A stretch of 55,239 nt of DNA from Bacillota bacterium (lineage in GTDB: Bacteria; Bacillota; UBA4882; UBA8346). The notes beneath the pieces were generated by a model that saw nothing but the letters and a program-made list of their open reading frames with translations, had not been told where the DNA came from and did not search any database. The DNA is taken from assembly GCA_023392595.1 (NCBI GenBank), contig JAEVYU010000048.1:1-55239 (forward strand). Direction: 5' to 3'. The translations under genes were made by a program, and so were the position numbers. Shown here in pieces: positions 36,115 to 44,541 of the stretch. Every line of letters begins with the position of its first letter. The stretch's first letter is position 1.

Positions 36115-37062
36115 TTATTTATTGCCTAAAGCCTTTTGAGCTTCATCGGTGGCAATATTTTGGGTTGTTACACCAAATACGCCGGTATCGATGAATTTTT
36201 GAATGGATTTGCCCTTGATTTTTTCCCAAGCAGCTTTAACTCCCATATAACCCATATTATAAGGGCTTTGAACCATAATTGCTTGGTATACGCCTTTTTT
36301 GGTATAGTCTTGGAGAATCGGAGCACCATCGAAACCAATGGCTACGATCTTACCCGCTTTACCTGCAGTTTCAACAGCCTTACCAACACCGATTGCGGTG
36401 GGTTCATTGGCAGCGAAAACGGCTTTCAAATCCGGATTGGAAGCCAAAACATCCGTCATCTGATTTAAAGCTTTGGCGGAATCGGAATCGGAATAGAACG
36501 GTCCAACGATTTTCATCTTGGTTTTGGCCTTGATTTCGTCGGTAAATCCTTTGGCTCTGTCAACGCAGCTTCCGGCGCCGGCAACATAGAGCATCAATGC
36601 AACTTTACCGGTTGTCCCGGCGCGTTTGATTAATTCCTGGGCGGCTTTTTGACCGGCAGCAACGTTATTGGTGGTCAAGAAAGAATCGGTTTCCGTGTCG
36701 AGCGCAGAGTCAATACCAATTAGAGCAATTTTTTGCGCTTTGGCTTTTTCGGCAACTTTCACCAAGCCCTTGGGATCGCAGGGAGCAAGCACGATTCCTT
36801 TCACTTGACGGTTGATGGCATTTTCTACCATTGAAACTTGGCCGTTGATATCGGTTTCGGCGGCCGGACCATCGTAAGAAATGGCAATACCTAATTCTTT
36901 TGCTGCGGCTTGAGCACCCTTATTAACAACTTGCCAATATGATGAATTGTTGGTCTTCACGATAACGGCAATATCCTCGGTAGCTGCTAAAACATTTCCC
37001 AGCACAAAACTTAAAACAAAGATTATAACCATCATGAGCATGAGATTTTTACTTTTAAACAT
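36115..37062 (-). CDS. ribose-type ABC sugar-binding protein (system 2)
   Basis: This RbsB-family secreted solute-binding protein (315 residues) has a signal peptide at about 1-27. The ligand domain shows VKTNNSSYWQVVNKG, VENAINRQVKGIVLAPCD and FAANEPTAIGVGKAV, blocks shared with the system 1 protein. GGAGGGGAAG precedes the ATG. It is the third gene of the ATPase-permease-binding protein operon and is followed by a terminator. Its closeness to the system 1 protein suggests the two arose by duplication and bind related sugars, possibly a pentose or fucose; no residue I can see fixes the ligand. Confidence 0.93.
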   Translation of the reverse strand: MFKSKNLMLMMVIIFVLSFVLGNVLAATEDIAVIVKTNNSSYWQVVNKGAQAAAKELGIAISYDGPAAETDINGQVSMVENAINRQVKGIVLAPCDPKGLVKVAEKAKAQKIALIGIDSALDTETDSFLTTNNVAAGQKAAQELIKRAGTTGKVALMLYVAGAGSCVDRAKGFTDEIKAKTKMKIVGPFYSDSDSAKALNQMTDVLASNPDLKAVFAANEPTAIGVGKAVETAGKAGKIVAIGFDGAPILQDYTKKGVYQAIMVQSPYNMGYMGVKAAWEKIKGKSIQKFIDTGVFGVTTQNIATDEAQKALGNK

Positions 37063-37112
37063 TTCTTCCCCTCCTAATGAATTTCCTTCGGTTCACTTGC
37101 TTTTCCTTCACT

Positions 37113-38090
37113 TCAGGATCTTTTATTTCGTAACTGATCAATATAAACAGCTACGATTAAAACACCTCCTATCACGATTTGTTGTACAAATGATGATACA
37201 CCGAGCATATTTAGACCATTTCGGAGTACCCCGATGATAAAGGCGCCGATCATGGTTCCCATGATTGTGCCCACGCCTCCGTTCAAGCTGGTGCCGCCGA
37301 TAACGGCCGAAGAAATTGCATCAAGTTCGTAAGAACTACCGGCTGTCGCTTGGGCCGTTGATAGGCGTGAGGCTAGCACGATACCTGCTAACGCCGATAA
37401 CAGGCCTGAAATCGCGTATAACATGAATTTAGTGCGGTTGATGTTTAAGCCGGAAAGCCGTGCAGCTTCCTCGTTGGAACCAATGGCGTAAGCATATCGG
37501 CCGAGACGGGTTTTCTGTAATACAAATCCGAAAATTAATGCGACAAAAATCATGATGATGACAGGTACAGGAATGATTGTTCCCGGTATGGTACTGCCTA
37601 TCAGGTCAAAAAAAGGTGATGTAACAGTAATCGGAGCCGCATTTGTAATATACAGCGCGACGCCGCGGGCAATCATCATCATGCCGAGGGTTGCAATAAA
37701 AGGCGGCAATTTCATTTTGGCAATCACGAAGCCGTTAAATAATCCACAAATAACGCCTACGGCCAAACCGATTAAAATGGCAGGAACCGACGGAATGCCG
37801 GCATTCATTGCCAAACCCGTTGATACGCCGGCAAGAGCGATAACCGAACCGATTCCCAAATCAATTCCTGCAGTAATAATGACAAATGTGACGCCGATGC
37901 CGATAAATGAAATAATACTGGTTTGTAAAGCTACGGTAAGTAAGTTATTAACCGTATGAAAAGGCGGACAGATGATGGAAAAAACGATCATTAAAAGTAT
38001 CAGCGCCGCAAAAGCCGCAAATTTTTCGAATATATCGGGATTAATAAAGCCAAGTACTAAATTATTTTTTGATTTTTCAATCGCCTTCAT
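37113..38090 (-). CDS. ribose-type ABC permease (system 2)
   Basis: This RbsC-family membrane permease of 325 residues has the same landmarks as the system 1 permease: TAGIDLGIGSV, GSNEEAARLSGLN and GGTSLNGGVGTIMG. Its ATG follows the ATPase stop codon by one base, with GAGGT inside the ATPase end, so the two are translationally coupled. The binding protein follows 50 bases later. The permease forms the channel of a complete importer with the neighbouring ATPase. Confidence 0.94.
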   Translation of the reverse strand: MKAIEKSKNNLVLGFINPDIFEKFAAFAALILLMIVFSIICPPFHTVNNLLTVALQTSIISFIGIGVTFVIITAGIDLGIGSVIALAGVSTGLAMNAGIPSVPAILIGLAVGVICGLFNGFVIAKMKLPPFIATLGMMMIARGVALYITNAAPITVTSPFFDLIGSTIPGTIIPVPVIIMIFVALIFGFVLQKTRLGRYAYAIGSNEEAARLSGLNINRTKFMLYAISGLLSALAGIVLASRLSTAQATAGSSYELDAISSAVIGGTSLNGGVGTIMGTMIGAFIIGVLRNGLNMLGVSSFVQQIVIGGVLIVAVYIDQLRNKRS

Positions 38091-38091
38091 G

Positions 38092-39606
38092 TTACATTAC
38101 CTCTTTATTCTGATTTTCTAGCCCGGTTGCCAGATTTAGTATCCGTTCCTGGGTCATCTCGGCTTTAGTCAACTGACCGGTGAGTCTGCCTTCATGTAAA
38201 ACAATGATTCGATCACACATGCCGATGATTTCCGGAAGTTCGGAAGAGATCATGATTACACCCACGCCTTGTTTTACAAGTTGATTGATTAATTCGTAAA
38301 CCTCATACTTGGCGCCGACATCAATCCCCCGGGTCGGTTCATCGAATAAAACCACCCGTGAGTTACGGCATAGCCACTTGGCAATTACAATTTTCTGTTG
38401 ATTGCCGCCGCTCAAATTAATAACACGCTGATCCAAACTGGGTGTTTTAATGCGCAAATCTTTGACATATTTTTCAGCCGCTAATTTTTCTTTGCTTTTG
38501 AATATAACACCCCATAGGTTGGAAACCGAAAAGATATTCGCGAGTGTTATATTCTGGTCCACAGCCAGATTTAAAGCCAGTCCGTCGCGTTTTCGATCCT
38601 CCGAAAGATAAGCAACCCCGGCTTTAATGGCTTCCAAAGGACTCGAGATGGTAATCTCCTTCCCTTCAAGGAAAACTTGCCCCTTATCCTTTTGATCGGC
38701 GCCAAAAATCACCCGGGCCAGCTCTGTCCGTCCCGCTCCCATCAGACCGGCGATTCCTAAAACTTCCCCTCTATGAAGCTGAAATGATATGTCTTCAATA
38801 ACTCCTTTACGGGAGAAATTTCTGACCGCAAACACGATATCGCCAATTTTAGTATCTCGGCGGGGAAATTTATCACTTAAGGTCCTGCCCACCATTTTAG
38901 CGATAATTTCATCCAAAGACAGTTGCCCGTATTCCCAGGTTCCGATGTAACAACCATCCCGCAACACACTAATCCGATCCACAATATGCTTCAATTCTTC
39001 CAGGCGGTGGGATATGTAAAAGATTCCCACACCTTCGCTTTTGAGCTTATGAATGATCCGGAACAATTCGTCAATCTCGGCCTCACTCAAGGCGGAAGTC
39101 GGTTCATCCATGATTAAAATCTGAGATTTCACCGATAACGCCTTACATATCTCAACCATTTGCTGTTTGGAAACGCTTAAATCTTTTACCAAAGTCGTCG
39201 GCTTGATATCTAAATGAAGTGACCCTAAAATTTCGGCAGCCATTTGATTGAGCTTTTTTTCATCAAGCATATTCCCATATATCATAGGTTCGCGGCCTAA
39301 AAACATATTCTGGGCCACGGTAAGATGAGGGGCCAGGTTCAACTCCTGATGAATAATGCAAATACCGTGTTGTTGGGCAGATTGCGTACCATGAACTGAA
39401 GTCTTTTTCCCTTTAAAATACAGCGCTCCGGAATCCGGTTGGTAAATTCCGCTTAAGATTTTCATCAAGGTTGATTTACCGGCCCCGTTTTCACCACAAA
39501 TCGCATGGACTTCGCCTTTGTACAAGTCCATATTGACATTATCCAGGGCTATCACGCCCGGAAAAGTTTTTCGGATACTTTCCATTTTCAAAAGCAGTTC
39601 ACTCAT
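38092..39606 (-). CDS. ribose-type ABC ATPase with two cassettes (system 2)
   Basis: The RbsA-type ATPase (504 residues) powers sugar import. The N-terminal cassette has Walker A GENGAGKST, signature region LSVSKQQ, Walker B ILIMDEP and the H-loop ISHRLEE. The C-terminal cassette has the degenerate Walker A normal for this family (GLMGAGRTE), signature LSGGNQQ and Walker B VVLFDEP. AAAGGAG nine bases before the ATG at 39606 fixes the start, although the frame extends to 39639. A leader of about 250 bases, with a promoter and an intrinsic terminator, precedes it. It probably also energises the ATPase-less system 1. Confidence 0.95.
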   Translation of the reverse strand: MSELLLKMESIRKTFPGVIALDNVNMDLYKGEVHAICGENGAGKSTLMKILSGIYQPDSGALYFKGKKTSVHGTQSAQQHGICIIHQELNLAPHLTVAQNMFLGREPMIYGNMLDEKKLNQMAAEILGSLHLDIKPTTLVKDLSVSKQQMVEICKALSVKSQILIMDEPTSALSEAEIDELFRIIHKLKSEGVGIFYISHRLEELKHIVDRISVLRDGCYIGTWEYGQLSLDEIIAKMVGRTLSDKFPRRDTKIGDIVFAVRNFSRKGVIEDISFQLHRGEVLGIAGLMGAGRTELARVIFGADQKDKGQVFLEGKEITISSPLEAIKAGVAYLSEDRKRDGLALNLAVDQNITLANIFSVSNLWGVIFKSKEKLAAEKYVKDLRIKTPSLDQRVINLSGGNQQKIVIAKWLCRNSRVVLFDEPTRGIDVGAKYEVYELINQLVKQGVGVIMISSELPEIIGMCDRIIVLHEGRLTGQLTKAEMTQERILNLATGLENQNKEVM

Positions 39607-39747
39607 TACGAATGTCTCCTTTATCACTCTTGCAATCAATTTTTCAAAAACCCCATCCGTTCATCAACGACTTTTGGAAAAACGAAGCCAAAACGATTGG
39701 CATTTACTAACCCGTAACAAAACACCTCTTTTCAAAATTTTAAAAAT

Positions 39748-39794
39748 AAAAAAACGCCAACTGTTGATGATAAAACAATCAACAATTTGGCGTT
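39748..39794 (-). terminator. intrinsic terminator in the transporter leader (attenuator)
   Basis: On the minus strand AACGCCAA...TGTTGAT pairs with ATCAACA...TTGGCGTT (15 pairs with a small internal loop), followed by seven T. It lies about 70 to 110 bases downstream of the sigma-A promoter at 39863-39891 and about 140 bases before the ATPase start, so it is a leader terminator, not an operon end. An alternative hairpin, GGCG-ATGAA-CGCC (39789-39801), uses the 5' arm of the terminator and could act as antiterminator. A further upstream stem, AATTCC/GGAATT, spans 39803-39833. Confidence 0.85.
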
Positions 39795-39862
39795 CATCGC
39801 CGAATTCCAACACCCACCATGAGCATCGGAATTTTATTCGTTTGTAACTCATATTTAAAGTA

Positions 39863-39891
39863 ATTATAAGATTAAGTTAACAAAAAGTCAA
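39863..39891 (-). promoter_or_regulatory. sigma-A promoter of the ABC transporter operon
   Basis: On the minus strand TTGACT (39886-39891) and TATAAT (39863-39868) are separated by exactly 17 bases. The -35 box lies only seven bases after the stop codon of the ANTAR regulator. Transcription should begin near 39856. Confidence 0.85.
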
Positions 39892-39897
39892 CAACCT

Positions 39898-40479
39898 TCA
39901 AAAGAAATATTTCTCAGCATTGATAATTTCTTTCGCGATTTCCGCCAATCTTAGATTCCGGTCATTACTTAACTTCTGGAGCCTTTTCATGGCCTGTGCT
40001 TCGGTAATGTTAACTTTGGCCATCAAGATTCCTTTGGCCCTTTCCAATAGCTTTCTTTCTTCCAGCATTTTCCGCAAACGGTTCGTTTCCTCCCGGGCAG
40101 CGGAAAAATCGCCATAGTTTTTGACTGCCACTTCAATGGCAGGAGCCAGATTTTGTTTGGTTACCGGCTTGATCAAGTAACTGATGACCCCGGCCTCCGT
40201 TGCATCTTTGATTAATTTTTCATCGGAATAGCCGCTGACAATCACCACAGGGATTTGCCATTTCTCTTTAATGGATTTTGCGGCTTCAATGCCATTAAGA
40301 CGCGGCATATTAATATCCATGACCACCAAATCCGGTTGTAACCGTCCGCATAATTCAACCGCCTCAATTCCATCCGTGGCATCACCTATCACTTGGTACC
40401 CAAGTTCCTTTAACTGAGCAATAATACTTAAGGCAACTAATGTTTCATCCTCGGCAACAACGATTTTAAGGCTTTTCAT
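39898..40479 (-). CDS. ANTAR-domain response regulator (RNA-binding antiterminator)
   Basis: This 193-residue response regulator is predicted to bind nascent mRNA and prevent termination when phosphorylated. The receiver domain (1-120) has the acidic pair Glu10-Asp11, phospho-acceptor Asp55 in VVMDINMP, Ser82 and Lys104 in YLIKPV. A coiled linker precedes the ANTAR domain (about 136-191), recognisable from LLERAKGILMAKVNITEAQA and the SNDRNLRLAEIAKEII end. The family includes AmiR, NasR and EutV. It lies 42 bases after the kinase gene at 40522 and directly upstream of a promoter and leader terminator, its obvious candidate target. AGGTGAG precedes the ATG. Confidence 0.94.
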   Translation of the reverse strand: MKSLKIVVAEDETLVALSIIAQLKELGYQVIGDATDGIEAVELCGRLQPDLVVMDINMPRLNGIEAAKSIKEKWQIPVVIVSGYSDEKLIKDATEAGVISYLIKPVTKQNLAPAIEVAVKNYGDFSAAREETNRLRKMLEERKLLERAKGILMAKVNITEAQAMKRLQKLSNDRNLRLAEIAKEIINAEKYFF

Positions 40480-40521
40480 AGTCTCACCTGCTTGTCATTT
40501 ATTTACGCGGCAACATTGAGA

Positions 40522-42375
40522 TTAATAATTAACCTGCTTTTTAGGAAATTCAATGGAGATCCGAGTTCCCATTTGACTCTTAATATCCATAGTTCCTCGC
40601 AAATCCCTGCTTACCAAGGTTTTGACCAACGAGAGACCCAAGGTCCCCATGGATTGAAGTTGCTCTTTTTGAAATCCCACTCCATTATCAATCACTTGCA
40701 AAAAAACCCCGTTTTCATCATGATGAAGTTGTAAAATCACCTTTCCGGCGCCCTTCGGAAAAGCATGTTCAAAACAATTGGCCAACAGTTCATTCACTAC
40801 CAAACCCAGAGACGTCGCCGAACGATATGAAACATATAAATCTTCGGCATCAATAATCATTTCAATTCTGCGCAAATTGTCCTTTTCATGAAAATTGGCC
40901 ACGATTAATTTGATTAAGTTTTGAAAATTAATCAAGCCGATTCCCTGTTCATCTTTGGATAGGATTTCATGGACATCGGCAATGGTTTTTATCCGGTCGA
41001 TAATTTGCCAAATTGTGGCTTCCAAACTTTTTTTACTTTCCGATTGTAATTGCAGAATCAACATACTGATAATTGACTGCAAATTGTTCTTGATTCGGTG
41101 ATGAGCCTCTTTCAATAAAGTCGAGCGCCCCAGTAAACGGCTATTTTCTAGCGCTATCGCCACTTGCGTTGCAAAAGTCATTAACAATTCGATATCTTCC
41201 TGGGAAAAATATTTCCTTTGCGAGTAAAACACCTCGATAATGCCATTAATTTTAGTACGTACCTTAATCGGCACACATACCATTGCCCTTACATTACATG
41301 GCTTATCGAAAAAACGTTCCATTTCTTCCCGCTCGAGAGATTGAATGACCAACGGTTTACCGCCTGATATTACATTCCGGATGATTTCGTCTTTTAATTC
41401 GACGGGGCTCATTTCCTGAGGCAAATGCCAAAAACTTTCCACCACGTTCATGGAAGTTTCCTCCAACAAAATAATGTTGCTGCCGTCGGCTTTGGATACC
41501 TCGGTAATTTTCTCGGCGAGTAGATTTAATAAGTCCTGTAACTCATATTCCGAGGTTAACAATTCGGTGGAATGTAAAATCGTATCAATGACATCCTTAA
41601 ATTCGTCATCGCTTACATTATGACTCTCTTCGCGTCCAAAATAACAACCCAAAACTTTCTGGGGATTTTTTTTCGCATAATCAATCGTAAAACTATCAAT
41701 GGTTCCGCCATCTTTTAAAATTGTGACTCTATCACTCATCTGCAAAATTTCATCCAGCTTATTGGAGAGATATAAAACAGCTCCCCCTTTTTCAGCAAAT
41801 TTGCGGATAATCCGAAAAAAATGCTGCTTTTTGGATTCGCTCAAATCGGCCGTAGGCTCATCCAGCACAATGATCGCGGGATTACGGGCCAATAGTTTCA
41901 TAAGAAACAGAATACGGTATTCTTCCTGATTGAGTTCGGAAATAAAACGGTTTGGACTAAGAGTGATTTCAAATTCTTGGAACAGATCAACGGTTTTTTG
42001 GGCTAATCTTTTATTGGAGATAAAAAACGAATCAAACCACAGATAAAGAAATTCTTTAACGGTCAAATGAGGAAAAAAACTATACTTGGTGTCTTGAAAT
42101 AAAACCCCTATTCCCAAGGATATGGGTTGTGAAGGCGCCTTCCAATCGACCAATTGATTATTTATATAAATCATGCCCCGGCCGGGCCGATTGATCCCAG
42201 CCAAAATCTGAGCCAAACCGGTCTTCCCAGCCCCGGATTCGCCCATTATCGCATGAATTTCATGCTTTTTCAAATCCAAATTAATTTCGTTGCATCCCTT
42301 GCTGATTTCATCCATACGTAAATTCTGAATCCTAAGAATATCATCTGCGCTTTCAAGTTGATTTCTGAATGCCAC
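40522..42375 (-). CDS. ABC-ATPase domain fused to GAF/HisKA_2 histidine kinase
   Basis: This 617-residue soluble protein fuses two normally separate machines. Residues 15-250 form an RbsA-type ABC domain with Walker A GESGAGKT (45-52) and Walker B IIVLDEP (168-174). However, the signature motif is ELNQE instead of LSGGQ, and the H-loop histidine is Asn205. Residues 280-410 are a GAF sensor. Residues 415-500 are a HisKA_2 phosphotransfer domain with His426 in HHRIKNNLQ, followed by a HATPase domain (N box NELLANCFEHAF, G box DNGVGF) to 610. No membrane segment is present. The start is GTG with a weak GGGAAG site. HisKA_2 kinases commonly pair with ANTAR regulators (EutW/EutV), as here. I infer that the ABC half docks on an RbsC permease or senses ATP to report transport. 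Confidence 0.9.
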   Translation of the reverse strand: MAFRNQLESADDILRIQNLRMDEISKGCNEINLDLKKHEIHAIMGESGAGKTGLAQILAGINRPGRGMIYINNQLVDWKAPSQPISLGIGVLFQDTKYSFFPHLTVKEFLYLWFDSFFISNKRLAQKTVDLFQEFEITLSPNRFISELNQEEYRILFLMKLLARNPAIIVLDEPTADLSESKKQHFFRIIRKFAEKGGAVLYLSNKLDEILQMSDRVTILKDGGTIDSFTIDYAKKNPQKVLGCYFGREESHNVSDDEFKDVIDTILHSTELLTSEYELQDLLNLLAEKITEVSKADGSNIILLEETSMNVVESFWHLPQEMSPVELKDEIIRNVISGGKPLVIQSLEREEMERFFDKPCNVRAMVCVPIKVRTKINGIIEVFYSQRKYFSQEDIELLMTFATQVAIALENSRLLGRSTLLKEAHHRIKNNLQSIISMLILQLQSESKKSLEATIWQIIDRIKTIADVHEILSKDEQGIGLINFQNLIKLIVANFHEKDNLRRIEMIIDAEDLYVSYRSATSLGLVVNELLANCFEHAFPKGAGKVILQLHHDENGVFLQVIDNGVGFQKEQLQSMGTLGLSLVKTLVSRDLRGTMDIKSQMGTRISIEFPKKQVNY

Positions 42376-42631
42376 GAAAACACTTCCCGACTTGTTAGAT
42401 TGTAATAATAATTTAACAAATCATCTGTTTTTCCTTCTGGTTAATATTTCAGCAGAAGCGATCATTACGTTCTCTTTTGAATGCCTAACCACGACCACGC
42501 ATAATTAAACGATACGGTATGCCGAACAAAAAGAACTTATATAGGATTAACAAAATTTTATGGATTTACCGGATTTTTTTAAAACCCTTATGAATTATCT
42601 GTTTTCTCGCAGCCCAATTCTACCGGTTCTT

Positions 42632-42667
42632 AATCCTGTAAATCCTGTTAGTCTTGTTAATCCTGTC
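42632..42667. repeat. four 9-bp direct repeats
   Basis: Units aatcctgta, aatcctgtt, agtcttgtt and aatcctgtc begin at 42632, 42641, 42650 and 42659. Short aatcctgtt arrays of this kind are common in intergenic DNA of several bacteria. The surrounding 42376-42750 shows no gene; the kinase promoter should lie in it, but I see no convincing one. Confidence 0.6.
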
Positions 42668-42751
42668 TCCGTTGATTTTTTTAGGCCAACTTTTTTCAAA
42701 AAGTTAATTCAACATATCCATGCAAATTTTATATCCTCTTGTTCCCCATAA

Positions 42752-42871
42752 GATGTCTAAAAGCAACTCACCCCCTTAGTCCCCCTCTCTTTTCGGAAGG
42801 AAGAGAGGAGGATGGCTCAAGAGTAACCATAAGCAAAATAGATCTCAGGGGGTGAGTCGCAGTTAGGCATC
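42752..42871. repeat. MITE-like imperfect palindrome, about 120 bp
   Basis: The 25-base arms 42752-42776 and 42847-42871 are inverted copies with about 21 matches, both containing ACTCACCCCCT. Inside lies a second hairpin, CCTCTCTT (42784-42791) with AAGAGAGG (42801-42808). There is no coding capacity. The nested palindrome in an intergenic gap suggests a miniature transposable or REP-like element. Confidence 0.65.
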
Positions 42872-42928
42872 TAAATTACTTATTTCAACATATATAGTTC
42901 CTGGACAGCCCCATCGGTTCTTGCAGCT

Positions 42929-42958
42929 CAATAAGGGATCGAAATTCGATACCTATTG
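42929..42958 (-). other. imperfect hairpin after fucU
   Basis: CAATAGGTATCGAA and TTCGATCCCTTATTG form an imperfect stem about 26 bases after the fucU stop. There is no T-run, so it is only a weak candidate for the end of the operon. Confidence 0.35.
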
Positions 42959-42983
42959 AATCAATTGCAGCTGAATCAATTCT

Positions 42984-43412
42984 TTAATCAACCACAACGC
43001 CCTTTTTGAGAATAATATTCGCATAAAGGGCCGATTCACCCGTGGCAACAATGGCATAAGCCTTTTTGGCCCTTTCATAAAAGGCAAAACGTTCAATATT
43101 CTCAAACCCCGCCTTGGGCTCGTATTTTTTCACAATTTCCCGGTACTGATCCCAAATCGGAGTTTTGACCGGATCTCCCGGAACAACCTCCATTAAAGAG
43201 ACGGCGCTTTTAACATAGGGATCCAATGGATATAATTTCAAAATCGCCTCCAACAATTCGGGCACATTATGCCCATCGGCCCGCACCAATCTTTGAGCAT
43301 AGGCCGCAGCCGGAAAGTTCCCATCACCGATTACCAACTCATCGCCATGGCCCATTTCCATTAAAATGGCAAGCAATTCCGGAGAGAGAATTTTAGGAAT
43401 TCCTTTTAACAT
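42984..43412 (-). CDS. fucU: L-fucose mutarotase (RbsD/FucU family)
   Basis: The enzyme interconverts the alpha and beta anomers of L-fucose to feed FucI. The 142-residue length and the start, MLKGIPKILSPELLAILMEM followed by GHGDELVIGDGNFPA with its conserved His22 and Asp residues, match FucU; the C-terminal FYERAKKAYAIVATGE segment also fits. GGAAGGAG precedes the ATG. It is the last gene of the kinase-dehydrogenase-aldolase operon, while fucI lies in the other operon about 13 kb away. The two operons are therefore linked in function. Confidence 0.9.
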   Translation of the reverse strand: MLKGIPKILSPELLAILMEMGHGDELVIGDGNFPAAAYAQRLVRADGHNVPELLEAILKLYPLDPYVKSAVSLMEVVPGDPVKTPIWDQYREIVKKYEPKAGFENIERFAFYERAKKAYAIVATGESALYANIILKKGVVVD

Positions 43413-43462
43413 TTGACAACTCCTTCCTCATGGTTCTCTGATTAAATATTTTTTTCCCAATT

Positions 43463-44497
43463 TTATTGGGGGATTTTTCCGTCCAGATCCCAAAGATCTT
43501 CCCAATCTTTAGCACCTTCCCACAAAAACACCTGTCCTTTAATCAAGCGGCAGTTCTTATCAGTCGCGGCAATCTCTTTCATTTCTTCTTCCGTTAAGGG
43601 ATCCACGGTTGAACACATTAAATTACTCATATACTCGTTGCGATGAATCGAAAAAGGAATCGGAACCTGTCCTCGTTGAACGGCCCATTTCACGCAGACA
43701 ACGGCCGGGTGAACATTGAGCCGTTTAGCAATCTTCAAAATGACCGGATCCTGAATATCCACGGTATCCGTCTCGGTTTTATCACGATCGGGACGGGTCG
43801 GGGAACCGATCGGGCAAAAACCAATCGGGACAATGCCGTTATCCATCACAAACTTAAAAAACTCCGGTTGTTGAAAATGAGGATGCAATTCCATTTCATT
43901 ACATGCCGGTTTAATCTTGGCATCCCTTAATAATAGTTTCATTTTCGCAATCGTCATATTGGAAGTACCGATATGTTTCACCAGGCCCATCTCGACCAGC
44001 CGCTCCATTTGCCGCCATACCTTCATAAATTCTTCATGAATATAAGGGCGGGCATGAGGATCTCTGGAATCGACGCTGACTCCCGGCGCATGGAAATTAG
44101 GGAACGGCCAATGGACCAGAAAGAGATCGAGATATTCCAATTGCAAATCCTTTAAGCTCTTGGCGCAGGATAATAAAATATCACCATCGCCATGCATGTC
44201 ATTCCAGACTTTCGAAGTAATCCATAGCTCTTCCCGTTTGATTCCCGCCTGCATCACTTCTTGAAGGGACTTGCCAATCAAATGTTCATTGCCGTATACG
44301 GCCGCGCAGTCAATATGGCGGAATCCAACCGAAATCGCCCCTTTTACAGCCTCAGCAATGTCTTCTCCGCTAAAACGATCCGATCCGAATGTTCCCAATC
44401 CAACTGCAGGCATTTTTGCCCCGGTATGGAGCGTTCTTTGGGGTACCTTTGCCGGATTAATTCCATCCGGGGCAATTGACCAACTTTGTGCTGTCAT
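43463..44497 (-). CDS. aldo/keto reductase
   Basis: This is an NAD(P)H-dependent reductase of 344 residues. The catalytic tetrad is complete: Asp63, Tyr68, Lys96 and His129 (in HIDCAAVY, ITSKVW and LVHWPF). The signature CNEMELHPHFQQ region and the C-terminal cofactor loop are also present. AAGGAGG precedes the ATG. It lies between the PfkB kinase and fucU and could reduce a sugar to a polyol or dispose of L-lactaldehyde released from fuculose phosphate. The N-terminal 20 residues are longer than the usual family start. Confidence 0.9.
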   Translation of the reverse strand: MTAQSWSIAPDGINPAKVPQRTLHTGAKMPAVGLGTFGSDRFSGEDIAEAVKGAISVGFRHIDCAAVYGNEHLIGKSLQEVMQAGIKREELWITSKVWNDMHGDGDILLSCAKSLKDLQLEYLDLFLVHWPFPNFHAPGVSVDSRDPHARPYIHEEFMKVWRQMERLVEMGLVKHIGTSNMTIAKMKLLLRDAKIKPACNEMELHPHFQQPEFFKFVMDNGIVPIGFCPIGSPTRPDRDKTETDTVDIQDPVILKIAKRLNVHPAVVCVKWAVQRGQVPIPFSIHRNEYMSNLMCSTVDPLTEEEMKEIAATDKNCRLIKGQVFLWEGAKDWEDLWDLDGKIPQ

Positions 44498-44541
44498 CGA
44501 AAAGCCTCCTTGAAAGTTACTTTTATGTAGTTATTTTAGTT

